Assembly (NCBI GenBank): GCA_015143295.1
Contig: CM026570.1
Location: 5,480,047-5,544,046, forward strand
DNA: 64,000 nt
Direction of reading: 5' to 3'
Source of the DNA: Tetracentron sinense
Lineage: Eukaryota > Streptophyta > Magnoliopsida > Trochodendrales > Trochodendraceae
The position numbers were made by a program, and so were the translations under genes. Below are positions 1-10,628 of the stretch, in pieces (positions within the stretch are counted from its first letter, which is position 1; every line of letters begins with the position of its first letter). The notes under the pieces were generated by a model. That model was not told the DNA's origin, searched no databases, and saw only the letters and a program-made list of their open reading frames with translations.

Positions 1-651
1 TGATACGATCCATTAACCACCCCAATTAAAGGGTGTATGAATGATAACAATATAAAAATAACATTACTTTATATTTTTAACCGATAATAAAACATAAAAT
101 AACTTTATCGCATTATTTATACATTTTTTATATTTTTTGGTTAATGACATTTGAGTTAAATAAAGTGATAGTACCACTAGTCCAAAATTATTACTTTCTA
201 TAAACTTAAAATGTAACACGAAGAAACAAGTACGTACAAATATAAACTTAGATTATGCCACCATCGAAGTTTAGTAGTGAATTTGTAATATGACATTTAT
301 TGTACACAGTTATTAACTATAGCATGCCTCTAAACCAATCCAGTTGTAAGATGACTTACATTAGCATCCTCCTCCATTGGCCGACTGCAAAAAGCAAAAA
401 CAAAAAAAAAGGATTGGTTAGTATATTTAGTGGTGTGCGCTAAATAAAAAACAATTATGATATGCTATAATAAACAATTGCATATAAGGTATAAAACAAG
501 GGGGAAAACTGCTGAAACTGAATATATTACAATTTGCAAGATCGCAAGTAGTGTAGCACATAAAGACAAATAAATGAGGTAACGAAATGGAAAATTGAAT
601 ACAATGAAGGAAATGAACGATGTATAAGTATATACATATATAGGGAGAGGT
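1..651. other. AT-rich intergenic DNA, no gene seen
   Basis: This stretch is AT-rich with short purine runs. I see no conserved coding pattern, RNA gene or inverted repeat in it. A short reading frame on the minus strand (465-716) has no recognisable domain and runs into the neighbouring MITE, so I treat it as chance. Confidence 0.6.
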
Positions 652-1059
652 ACTAATGAGTCATGCTCATTGAAACTTGTATTGAACGGTCCCTCTAGAA
701 AGATAACACATGGCATACTTTTTTTGATTCCGACTGTTGGATGTTATAAGTTGGGTTCATTGGAGACATGTGTCAAAAAAATCATTCCGATCGGACATGT
801 TTAGACCTTCCGAGTAGACCTTAGTTTGCAACATCAACCCTTTAGGGTTCACTAGACCCTACCTAGGATATTGAAATGACTGATCTTCCCTTCTTCGATC
901 AGACGATCTATCTATAAATATTTGATCGGACCAATTTTTGTCACGTGTCTTTCAAGCAATCCGTCTTGACATCCAACGGTCAAATTCCAAAATAACTTGC
1001 CACGTATCACATTATTAGGGACCACTCATTATAAGCTTCAATGAGCATGACTCATTATA
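652..1059. mobile_element. MITE, family A (first of two copies)
   Basis: Inverted repeats of about 30 bp close the element: it opens ACTAATGAGTCATGCTC and closes with the reverse complement (GAGCATGACTCATTATA). A second, shorter copy with the same ends and the same internal phrases (a CCAACGGTCAGATTCCAAAA-like segment) lies at 34544-34743. No transposase is encoded, so it is a non-autonomous DNA transposon. The target duplication is not clear, so I do not assign a superfamily. Confidence 0.75.
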
Positions 1060-1099
1060 TTGTTACTTTACATATATATACATGTATATATAGAGAGAG

Positions 1100-2130
1100 A
1101 AATGAGGTGGCAACCGGTAGGAAAACCCACATGAAGTTATAGTTGACTCCAAATCTGTGGAGGGACACATGGCATGTGTTTTCTGAGCCCAACTGTTGGG
1201 TGTCAATGTGGGTCCCTCAAGAAATGTGGCAAATGATCAAACCCGATCGGAGGTGTCTAGACCATATGATCAAACGTCGGAAAACCATCAATTTCTATAG
1301 CCTAGGTAAGGTCTAGTGAACCATATGGGGTTAATGTGGACCAGAGGCGGAGTCAACATTTTATTGTAGGGGGGCACACAATTGTTGAAGAATTTGTGCA
1401 TAATGATTAGGCGGGTACAAATTAATTTGGGTTTAGGGGATGGGGGTTCGAGGGCATGGTCCCCAGATTAATCTTTTGTTTACGACTAAGTTCGTGGGCC
1501 ATTTGGTCCATATATTTCATGCATATCCTATAGGTACTGTTTCTCCCTGTTTATGGGAGCAGCTATCCCCTTGTCATATGACTATGACCTATTAAATAAT
1601 TAAATAAACATAGTTTTTTTTCAATAGTTTAGACTTTAGAGGTCTCATTGCCCAGTGTTATGCCCTATTAGATAATATAATATATATTTTTTTAAGCTTA
1701 GGGAAGAGTTGTCTCCTTGTCCAATGACTATGCCATGTTAAATAATTAAACAAAATAAGATAAAAGATATTTGCTTTCGAAAGTTCAATGGAGTAGCTGC
1801 CCATGACTTTGCCTTAACACACTATTTATTAATAAAAAAACAAAATTTGAGGGAGGCACTTACCCCCTTCCCCCCAATGCCCCGTGCTATGTCTTATAAA
1901 TAATAATAATTAAAAAGTTTTTTTTTTTTTTTTTTTTTTTTTTGGGGGGGGGGGGGGTTCACGTCACGCGTGCCCCCTAGCACCTGGCTCTGCCCCTAAT
2001 GTGGATCAACTAGGGTCTAACCAGATGGTCTATATACATCCAATTAGGCTAATTTTTTGCCACATTTGATGGTTGGATTCAAAAAACACATCACATGTCC
2101 CTCAATCGATATGACAAATATGTGTGTGTG
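1100..2130. repeat. Older inverted-repeat element split by a hAT insertion
   Basis: The arm at about 1145-1205 (GAGGGACACATGGCATGTG and following) is repeated in inverse at about 2040-2105. The two halves are separated by the hAT-like element at 1342-1998, so this outer element was there first. Its internal phrases resemble those of MITE family A. Outer edges are approximate. Confidence 0.5.
1342..1998. mobile_element. hAT-like non-autonomous transposon
   Basis: The ends are CAGAGGCGGAG and, in inverse, TAGGGGCAGAG. They are flanked by an 8-bp duplication that is nearly perfect (ATGTGGAC at 1334-1341, ATGTGGAT at 1999-2006). The 8-bp duplication and the ends fit the hAT superfamily. The inside is non-coding and includes a long T run followed by a G run near 1918-1960. 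It is nested in an older inverted-repeat element. Confidence 0.75.
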
Positions 2131-2160
2131 TGTGCGCGCGCGCGCGTATGTATGTGTGTC
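2119..2160. repeat. Microsatellite (TG)n-(CG)n-(TG)n
   Basis: Alternating purine-pyrimidine run of TG units, then CG units, then TATG/TG units. Such runs can adopt Z-DNA and mutate quickly. The next 700 bases (2161-2880) hold AT-rich DNA without a gene I can support. Confidence 0.8.
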
Positions 2161-2879
2161 TACTACAGACAGGTATGACACACAAAAGGAAAGAACACTA
2201 CCGAGAGTTGGCATCGACTCCAATTGAGTTCCTTTTATCTTCAACCTACTCGTGAGACAGAGCCAAACTCCTTTATCTTAACAACTCTAATATTACTTGC
2301 CCCCAACATTAAATGTAGGGAGGAACCCACTCAATAAATAGCGTGTGTTCCCTCGAAAATCAATGTCAAACAATCTGCAAATCCTCTAGCACTCTATTTA
2401 CCATCTCATGACTCCGGTTTATTAAAAAAAAGGGCAATTATAGAATTTTCCTTTTAAAGTTGTCTCTTTATAAAAGTTAAATCAAAATTTCTTAACAAGA
2501 CAGAAAACTAATTGGGTTTACAACAGAGATATATATTTAAAGAAGTGCCATGAAGTGCTTTAATTTCAGGTTATTATAAAGAAAAGGGGGAAGATGAAGA
2601 AATATAAATATTTTTCAGGTATCTCAAATGTAGGTAGAGATGGATTAATTTATTTTCTTCCAACTATTTTTCCAAGTTCCTTGCAATTCGACTCCCCCAG
2701 GTCTCTCAAAAATAATTATACCCATATGTATAAAACTAAAAGTAATGCTTCCCATTGTTTTTTTCCAATTATACCCTCTCTGCTTTACTGCATCAACCCT
2801 AATTTTCCACATCTATATAAAGAACACAACTCTTTTTACTTAAAACTAAATATCTTCGTTAAGATGTCGCTAAATGGTT

Positions 2880-3380
2880 GACATACTACATTGCAACCAA
2901 CGAGGTTTCGTGTTCATCCCACATACCCACCCAACAAAAACAAGACTGATCATCTATTAGTGGAATTAAGCATCGCTGCTGATATAAAATCTCAAAACCC
3001 CGCTTGGACATAACATACAGCAACTGGCGAAGACTTGTACTAACAAGACTGAAAATGATTATTATTTCGCAAACAAATGAGTGAGCGATCTCGAAGATAC
3101 CTCATCTTGAATCAAATCAGCTTAAAAAAAGAGCAAATAAGAGCTTCCGAGATTTTTCTCCAACCAAATCTGTAAACGAAAAACAAATTAGGGTTCCCTG
3201 TATATAACAAGAAAAATTGTCCATCAAGAGAAGACACTACAACACTTTTACAGTGATATGTGAGAATTGAAAGATGGATTGCAGAACTTACAGGTTTAGG
3301 GTTTACTGTGCAGGGGTTTTAGGGTTCTGGGTTGCTCTTTCTCGCGCTTTCACCCCTCGAGACCGAATAACCCGTCGAGT
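2880..3380 (-). promoter_or_regulatory. Possible 5' leader of a minus-strand transcript
   Basis: Read on the minus strand, the stretch from about 3380 down to 3260 has AACCCTAAA-type boxes (telo-box) in a CT-rich leader-like context. These boxes are common in plant ribosomal and snoRNA gene leaders. Further on, around 3100, there is an ATGAG followed by GTATCT, which could be a tiny first coding exon with a splice donor. I could not find a following exon down to position 1, so this may be a dead promoter, a non-coding RNA start or chance. Confidence 0.25.
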
Positions 3381-3390
3381 GGCTCTTTAT

Positions 3391-3634
3391 CATGTAGCTT
3401 AGTTGGCAAAAGGTTTAGTCTCGTGCTCACAAGAATTATCCCTCTTGTGAGCACAAGTTCAGTGGACAAAAACAAGGACACCTCACATAAGTCATTGTTT
3501 TTTTTGTTCCCACCCATTTTTTTGACTTCTTCCTATTCAATTTTGTTCCCATGTTTTTTGTCCATTGATCTTATGCTCACATAGGATACTCTTGTGAGCA
3601 CGAGAGGACCTTTTGCCAGCTTAATTAATAAACA
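3391..3634. mobile_element. MITE with 70-bp inverted repeats
   Basis: The left arm (AGCTTAGTTGGCAAAAGGT, then TCTCGTGCTCACAAGA) returns in inverse on the right (TCTTGTGAGCACGAGAGG, then ACCTTTTGCCAGCTTAAT). About 100 bp of spacer lies between. No coding content. I could not fix the target duplication. Confidence 0.7.
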
Positions 3635-4550
3635 CAGTCTATGTCTTGCATCGTGTATGACCCCGTTTGAAATCTCTAAATTTTGGGTCCCATTTCTCTA
3701 CTATTTTTCTATTACTATAATGAGAGAATGAGTGATATAATTGTTGGTTGCACTTTTCTCAACTTTATAATTAAATCTTTAAATTTTCAATAGTTATCTA
3801 AAAAAAAAAAACCTATTTCTTTCTCTCTCTCTTAATCAGTTCTATCAACCTCATTCTCATATCTTCTCTCTCCTACGATTTTTGTTTTTCCCTTATGTAT
3901 GGTTCTATCCACCCTTATCCCTCCTATCCTACAATATATCTTTCTCTTATATTCGGTTCTATCCACCTTTATCCCCATATCGTCTCTCTTTCTCCTAAAC
4001 TTCTCTAACTACCCATGTCTATAAGTGAGCGAAGATACAAATACAAGATGAGGCGTGGATGTCTCAAGAGTTCCAAATTTTATTTGAGGTAACAAAAAAG
4101 TACCTTCAAAACCAAATTATTTTCTTTCTTAGGGTTTGGATTAAATAAATTAGTACTTCTTTTCCTTTCAGATTGCGAATAAGTTTCTTCGGGTTTTAGA
4201 GTTTATTGGGACTGTACAATTGTTTGGACTATACACTCATGTGCATCGCACATTCCATCCATTGGTGTCTATAAGTCTATTACGGGTAGACGTTTTCACA
4301 TTTTAGATTATTTGGCTTGTGTGCTCAACGATGTTGAACGATTGGACCATTTTCAAATATCAATTGATCCACAAACTATAAGTCATGTGATCTCCTAATA
4401 CCAGGGGCCTTATGATATATATTACGATTCATGGGTCGATTGATAAAAGCTCAAGTCCGAACTTGCCTTTTGACATCTATTAGACCCACCCCTATGTCTA
4501 GGAGGGTGAAGGTGTCCCTTTTATTAAGGGGAGGGCACGTGTTCAATCTT
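3635..4550. other. Intergenic DNA, no gene seen
   Basis: CT-rich blocks around 3820-4020 and AT-rich DNA. Nothing here resembles a coding exon or an RNA gene. Confidence 0.5.
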
Positions 4551-4551
4551 A

Positions 4552-4862
4552 GAGGACATCGAATTGTCTTTGGTAGATGCGAGAAAATATTTCCAACTCT
4601 ACACATCATCCAACATATGACAATAAAAGGGGGAGAAATATCAAGTCGGGAGAACTCAAAAACATGGGCATCGAATTGTCCCTTGGCGTTGTACCAAGGA
4701 CCTGGGATCGATTCCTGCCTAAGTTGCCTAATCCCAACTTACCTTCCAAACAAAAAAAAAAAAACTCCCCCCTTTTTATTGCCACATGACAGATGATGTG
4801 TGGAAACTCGAGACCATTTTGCTGGTTTATGCGAGAGACAATCCGATGCCTTCTTAGAGAGG
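4552..4862. mobile_element. MITE carrying a nested SINE
   Basis: The outer arms are inverted copies: CATCGAATTGTCTTTGG to ACACATCATCCAACATATG on the left matches, in inverse, ACAGATGATGTGTGG to GACAATCCGATGCC on the right. The arms enclose a GGGGGAG / CTCCCCC pair and a tRNA-like SINE (4659-4761). Edges are approximate. Confidence 0.55.
4659..4761 (+). mobile_element. tRNA-derived SINE fragment with poly(A) tail
   Basis: The segment GTCCCTTGGCGTTGTACCA is followed by a pol III B-box-like GGGATCGATTCCT and ends in a run of 13 A. It matches, with scattered changes, the longer copy at 19441-19610. The 5' part with the A box seems to be missing. It sits inside a MITE. Confidence 0.5.
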
Positions 4863-5066
4863 GAACCCTCCTGACACACACACAAAAAGAAGGAAGAGCT
4901 TATGAGCATAGTATGACTCTTGTTTTTACCTGGTGGGCTTGAGATGGGTCGGGCCTAGCTGGGCCGGAAGAGCTTTGGAGCATAATACGAGTCTCTTTTT
5001 TTACTTGGCAGGCTTGGGCTATGCCGTTCTGGCCCGACCCATGTGTACTTCATGGGGTTTCTTATA

Positions 5067-6116
5067 GGGTGATGCTACGAGCACACCACTATTTACTGAC
5101 TGGACACCGTTTATATTACTTGCTAACTGTACACCATTAAAATATAACAAAATTCACGAGCACACCAAGAGTTAAAAAATACCTATTAATTTTCTACTTA
5201 TATACCGTTTTAAGGGAAATACTTTTACTCGCGCACGCCTCTACACCCTCCCACGTGTCCCTTTTTAACTCTCACTAATAGTGGTTAAGATTCACTCACC
5301 TCTAGAGTTCTTTCACATAACCTTAGATTTTAGAAGAAAAAAAAAAGAGGAAATATATTAACATTAAAAATACTAACCTTAGGTAGATTGAGCTTCATCA
5401 TAGTTAAAGGGGCTATATAAGCTACCACGTATCAATTTTAACACCCATTAACTGTGGTTAAATTAACTCACCATCAGGGTTCACCCATATAAGTCGCCAC
5501 ATGTCCAGTTTTATTGAAAGGGTACCTTGGTAGCCCTGCGACCACCGTGAAACAACTGTTTCAGTAGGATTATCAATATAAAAAATAAGCACAATGCATA
5601 TGCATATAGAAGGAGATAATATATAGAAGGAAACGAGAAAGAATATAAAAGGAGAAGACACGGAGAAGACTACTTCTATAAAAAGAGAAGGCTAAGGCTG
5701 TTTGTTAGGAGAGTTTTTAGTAAGAGTTTAGGGATTTGGGGTGTGGGTGCACATAGAAATACAAATTATAAAAAAAATTTAAGTTAATTTTTTAAAGGAC
5801 GATTCACCTAAAAGGTCATGCTTTGCATTTTTATTACCTAAAAGGACATGTTTTTAACATATTTATCAAAAAGGGCATACTTTATATTTTTATTACCTAA
5901 TAGGGTATGATTTTGACATATTAACCCCTTAATTACGCATATAAAACCCAACAGGGATAAGGGTCATATTGGAGTTCATACCTTATTTGGTAAAACTTTT
6001 CAAACCATATCCTTTGAAGTAATATTTTTGATTTAGGGTGTCTAATCGGTACTTATTTGTTTTTTCTTTTAAAATGGTATCCGGTAGTAAATAATGGTGT
6101 GCTCGTAGCAGCACCC
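5067..6116. mobile_element. hAT-like element, same family as the laccase carrier
   Basis: It opens GGGTGATGCTACGAGCACACC and closes with the inverse of GGGTGCTGCTACGAGCACACC, about 40 bp of terminal inverted repeat. A perfect 8-bp duplication TTCTTATA flanks it (5059-5066 and 6117-6124). Its size (1.05 kb) and ends match the element at 49194-50257. The inside holds older repeat phrases (a GTGGTTAAATTAACTCACC-like segment) but no gene fragment that I recognise. Confidence 0.8.
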
Positions 6117-6124
6117 TTCTTATA

Positions 6125-6260
6125 TTAATACCAAACATCCTTACATCGCAGCCACACTGCACCAAGGGCTAAAGAAAGAACCCCTAGTTCATCTCTTTCA
6201 TCCTTTTCCCTGGTTTCGAAGAGCTCGGACTACTTTCATCGGTTGCCCTAGAATCCGGTT
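6125..6260 (+). promoter_or_regulatory. Candidate first, non-coding exon of eIF2-gamma
   Basis: A CT-rich leader-like stretch (CCAAACATCCTTACATCGC to CCTAGAATCCG) ends at a possible splice donor (GTTCGT). The acceptor would be at 10598/10599, 30 bases ahead of the eIF2-gamma start codon, where CCCTAG precedes GATTAGAAAGG. This would give a leader intron of over 4 kb. It is an inference from base composition and splice motifs only. Confidence 0.35.
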
Positions 6261-8299
6261 CGTAGTCTTCTTCATCTCCGTGTTGCTATTTTACTTTCAA
6301 AATACCTAAATATTCCCTTATACGATGTTTATATTCTGTCTCAAATCAGTTTAGTTTTGTTGTTTGCAAGGAATCATCTGTAATGCTTCTCTTTCATAAT
6401 TAATTTCTAAGCGTTTTTTTTTTTTGTTTGTTCAAGCTTCAAACCAGAATCTTGACTGGCAGATTTTCGTTCACCTAATTTTTTTTTTTTTATTGTCAAG
6501 ATCATGGGGTAATGAAGGGATTGAGATTGTAGCTGAACTTGATTTCATTCTGTAGTTTTCTGGGGAAGTATTGATTACGAGTTTAATAGGGTTTCCGATG
6601 TGTGTATATTGATGAAACCGAGATGGATTTATTTAAACCACGCACCGTTTTGCAGTGATTTTGGGCAGTTTTCATATCGATAAGTTATTTACATCTGTAT
6701 TCGTTTCGATTGGATATGTGAGTGTTATAGGCGCTCACTTTTGAATTTTGTATTTTTCTTGGAGTTGATATGAGTTTTCTGAAACATATGTTCCCATATC
6801 GGCTGGGTATTAGACTTGGCAAAGGTGTATAAGGGTCCACAAATCCTCCATTAGTCAGGCCCTTTTGGAGTGAGCGCGTATGACACCTTGGCGGTTACCT
6901 TAAATCTGATCGTGCGTGTGTGTGTTTAGTGTTACCTTACCTGTTAAAACTTAAACATGTGGCTTAAGGAAGAAGTGTAATTTGGTGTGTGCAGAAATCA
7001 ACGAATATTGTGGTTCACATCTATGGTTATAGTTACTAGTGGATGGCACCTGGGATGCATATGAGTGTACAGGCCAAACAATTTTACAGTCAAAACAAAT
7101 TCTAAAACCTGAAGAAACTTATTTGCATTCTAAAAGGAAAATAAGTCCTAATTAAAAAAACTCTAACCTGAAAAATATAATAATTTGGTTTTGAAAAGAC
7201 TTTCCTGCCACCTCAAATTTTTTTTTTCAACTCTTGAGACCTCTGCACCTTTGCGTCTTCGCTCACTTGCAAACACGGGTAGTTAGAGATGTGTGAGAAG
7301 ATATGGGGAAGGGTGAATAGAATCCTATAAGAGAGAAATTAGGTATAGAGAAGATACGGTGATGGGAGTGGTTAAAACCGTATAGGAGAGAGAAGATATG
7401 GGGATGGGAGTGGTTAAAACAGTATAGGAGAGAGAAGATATGGGGATGAGGTGGTTACCTTGGTTAGAGCTTAGAACCGTAAAGGAGAGAGAGAGAAGAC
7501 GTGATGGAAAGTTGGGAGATAACTATTGAATAAGATAATGGCTGAAATTGAGTCAATATGATTATATTTCTTTGTGCTTCCTTTTGCATGGACCATGGAC
7601 CATCTTTTGGATGTGTCAGGTTGACTGGGAAACTTTTGGGATGTTCCTCCGTATACGGGCCACTTGAACCACACGTGGGGTCTGTATACAACTTCACCTT
7701 TCAGTTGAATTCTTGAAATTCAAAGGAACGACAAGAGAAATGCTAGCCCAGTTCCAAATGTAACTAACTCACTTTCCAACTTTCTCGAAAGTCGATAGAT
7801 ATCCTTGTACTTAATTATAACTGCAATGTCCACTACATTTAAAACTATCTTTACTCTTATCTTTCAACATCTCTTTCCTTGCAAATTCAGTTTATAATAA
7901 TAACTGTTGATAAATATTGCAAAGAGTATGAATAACCATATAAGAGAGTGGATAAAATAATAGTAGAGATAACTATTGGGAATAGTTGTCTTATTCAGGG
8001 GGGATAAGATCATTTTTAAAATTTAAGGACTTAAGCATAGAGTTGAAGAGAAAATATCAATTAACGGTTCTATCCCTCCTTCTCCTATTATAATAGTAGA
8101 GATATACTAGCATACATTTGTGATGCACGGGTGAAATGAGGTTTTAAAATAGCAAATTATATATTTTGATTAAAAAACATTTAGTGTTATGCATAATGGT
8201 AAGCAAATCGCGTGACATAAAACAATACAAATATTTGAAAACTGAGGGATTTTAGTATATTAGTTGAATTAAAATTAATTTAAAATGAATTAAAAAGTA
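6261..8299. other. Putative leader intron, first half: repeats only
   Basis: No coding exon seen. Short tandem phrases (GAGAGAAGATATGGGGATG repeated at 7390-7450) and AT-rich DNA. At about 8087-8120 the minus strand reads CACCCGTGCATCACAAATG, then GCTAGTAT. This resembles a Helitron 3' end (short hairpin, then CTAGT), but no matching 5' end was found. Confidence 0.4.
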
Positions 8300-8307
8300 G
8301 TTAGTAG

Positions 8308-8667
8308 CATAGTTGTCGGGAAGCTATGTATAAGGTGGGAAGCTCACTTCCCAGGAAGCTCGTTTCCCAGACTCGCTTCCATCAATTCTCATTTAGTGGT
8401 AAGGGGGTTATGTATTTACTATTTAGGAAGCAATGAGATAGACCTGAGTCTAAAGCCTACGACATATATCCTAAGCAAGTATCGTTGAATTGAAACCTAA
8501 GACTCTTAAGGCACCTACTTCTCCACAAATATTTCATATAAAATAAAATTTAAGGTATGACTGGTCATCCTAATATAATGGGAATGAAGTACCTATATCT
8601 ATTTCTTGCTTCTCATTTCCTAAGGATTTTTTGATTCTCGCTTTCGCTTTACGATTTGGTAACTATG
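8308..8667. mobile_element. hAT-like MITE with an empty site nearby
   Basis: Ends are CATAGTTGTCGGGAAGC and, in inverse, CATAGTTACCAAATCG. The 8-bp flanks are GTTAGTAG (8300-8307) and GTTGGTGG (8668-8675), a duplication with two changes. The surrounding 125-bp sequence is repeated at 8704-8830, and there the same site (GTTAGTAGCATATTTATAA, near 8790) has no insertion. Confidence 0.7.
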
Positions 8668-8703
8668 GTTGGTGGTATATTTAGAATTTTATTTAATATT
8701 CTT

Positions 8704-8840
8704 ACATAAAACAGTACAAATATTTGAAAATTGAGGAATTTTAGTATATTAGTTGAATTAGAATTAATTTAAACTGAATAAAAAAATTAGTTAGTAGCAT
8801 ATTTATAATTTTATTTAATATCCTTAAAACAAATTTATTT
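8704..8840. repeat. Second copy of a 125-bp tandem unit
   Basis: The unit starting ACATAAAACAGTACAAAT matches 8213-8307 continued at 8676-8703 once the inserted MITE is removed. It carries the uninterrupted insertion site. Confidence 0.7.
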
Positions 8841-10598
8841 AAGTTTGGTGGGTGTTACTACTAGTATAAGAGGTTTAGAATGGTAAAAAAAAAATCAAAA
8901 TACTTACCCATTTTTGTCTCGGTTTGATGGATCATCCTCTCTCTCTGTAATCAGTGGTTCTTCTCCTATGAAGATATATTTGTCTTTATTTTAAAATATA
9001 GTACAATACATGTATTGCCCAACTATAATATGTAGGTCTTAAATGATTATGAAAAATAAAGGTACAAGTCAAAAGTTGTAAACTATTTCCAACATATGCA
9101 TTATATTTGGTGGGCATATGTTTGCAGGAGATGATTACTAGGGGTCTAGGACAAAGGCCATTTAAACAATAATCAAGATGTTTTGGTTTGGGTTTGGTGT
9201 CTTAGTAAGTGAGCCCATCTCACGTGGCTTCCTAATTGAGACCATTACGGAAGGAGTCCGGATCCTGTCAAATTGAGAGTTCAATCGCACTCACAAGGTC
9301 CCTTTAATTGCTCTTTTAACTCTTGTTAAGAAGTTTCAACCCTTAGAATTAATATTTTCAATATTTAAAAATCAAGGTTAGATTGTTCAACCCAAAAGGT
9401 TAGTGAATTCTAACCACAATTAATGGGATAAAAGGGACACGTTCTGACCTGTATTGAATATGATCCCAACCCTCACGGAAGGCCATAGTGATAGGGTGTC
9501 ATGTACATATTGCATTGCAAGCCTAGCACATGAAAACATCTTCTCGGATTTCTCATTAATTCCATTTAATTGTTTCAACTTTCAAGTTGAGGTTTCCACC
9601 ATTATAAGTTTCTCCTATCTGATTGATATTTGACCGTCCCATCTCTCAAGTAAGAAATTGGTAGATCGAAAATTGTAGAAAACAAATCAAGTTGAGTAAT
9701 GGGGTTGGAGGTATTGGTAAATTTTTGGATGCCACCATCCTAAAATCTTAAAATCACAAACTCTTCATTAAAACCACAGACATAAACGAAATAGTAGTAA
9801 TAACTAATAAGAGCCGTCGTAGGTGGGAGTGGAAAGGTGATAATAAGAGCCGTCGGAGGTGGGAGTGGAAAGGTGGTCGTGAGTGGGGTGGCAATTGGAG
9901 GGACATTACAGGGCCCAGTGCCATCATTTTCAACTTCAATGCTTTCTTCCCTTTAATAGTTCACAGTACTCTAATTATTTGGAATATCAGAATTTGATTA
10001 AGGGGATTTGCAGATGGTATGGAGTGCTTTTCCTTGTTATGGCGTTATTCTAGCATAAGGATTGTGATTATCTTTCAATCTTTTTTATTTGCCATCAGTT
10101 GACATTTAATTAAAAAGTCACCTGTGCGTAATAAATACTGTGTCGATTAAACGTTATGTACAATTTTAATTAACGTTTTGGTCTACCGTATGTGAACCAA
10201 TGCATGTACTTCACTGAACTTCAGAAAGAAATTAAGGTTATAAAGTTTTATCTCAATTGCGTCTTATTCACTATTATTTTCTCGGAGTTGGTTTAGTTCA
10301 ACCCTACAGATCATTAGTAAAGAACCTCCTTGAGCTTATCAAATTGAACAATAGGTTTTGATTTGAGTTAGATTATAGTGTGATTGAAATCGGTGATGTA
10401 ATTTTTTTCTGGTACAGGAATGCATTTTTTGGATGTGTACTTCAAATATAATTTTACCTCTGTTGTTAACGTTAATAAAGGCACATGTTCTGGCAATTGA
10501 TGTAGCTTGTATACATGTTCTCTTTGTTTGCATGAAAAGACCTACATTTTCTCTCACTGAATACTGTGAAACTGAAAAAATTATGTTCCCATCCCTAG
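8841..10598. other. Putative leader intron, second half: repeats only
   Basis: It includes a copy of the widespread CTTAACCATGGTTAA-type inverted-repeat family near 9280-9450 and a roughly 40-bp direct repeat at 9800-9880 (GAGCCGTCG, GGTGGGAGTGGAAAGGTG twice). No conserved coding sequence was seen. Confidence 0.5.
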
Positions 10599-10628
10599 GA
10601 TTAGAAAGGCACTTGAACAACAGCCAAA

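Noticed and set aside
1918-1960. Possible sequencing artefact (T run then G run)
   Set aside because: It lies well inside a hAT-like element with good ends. Length errors in the runs are likely, but the element call does not depend on them.
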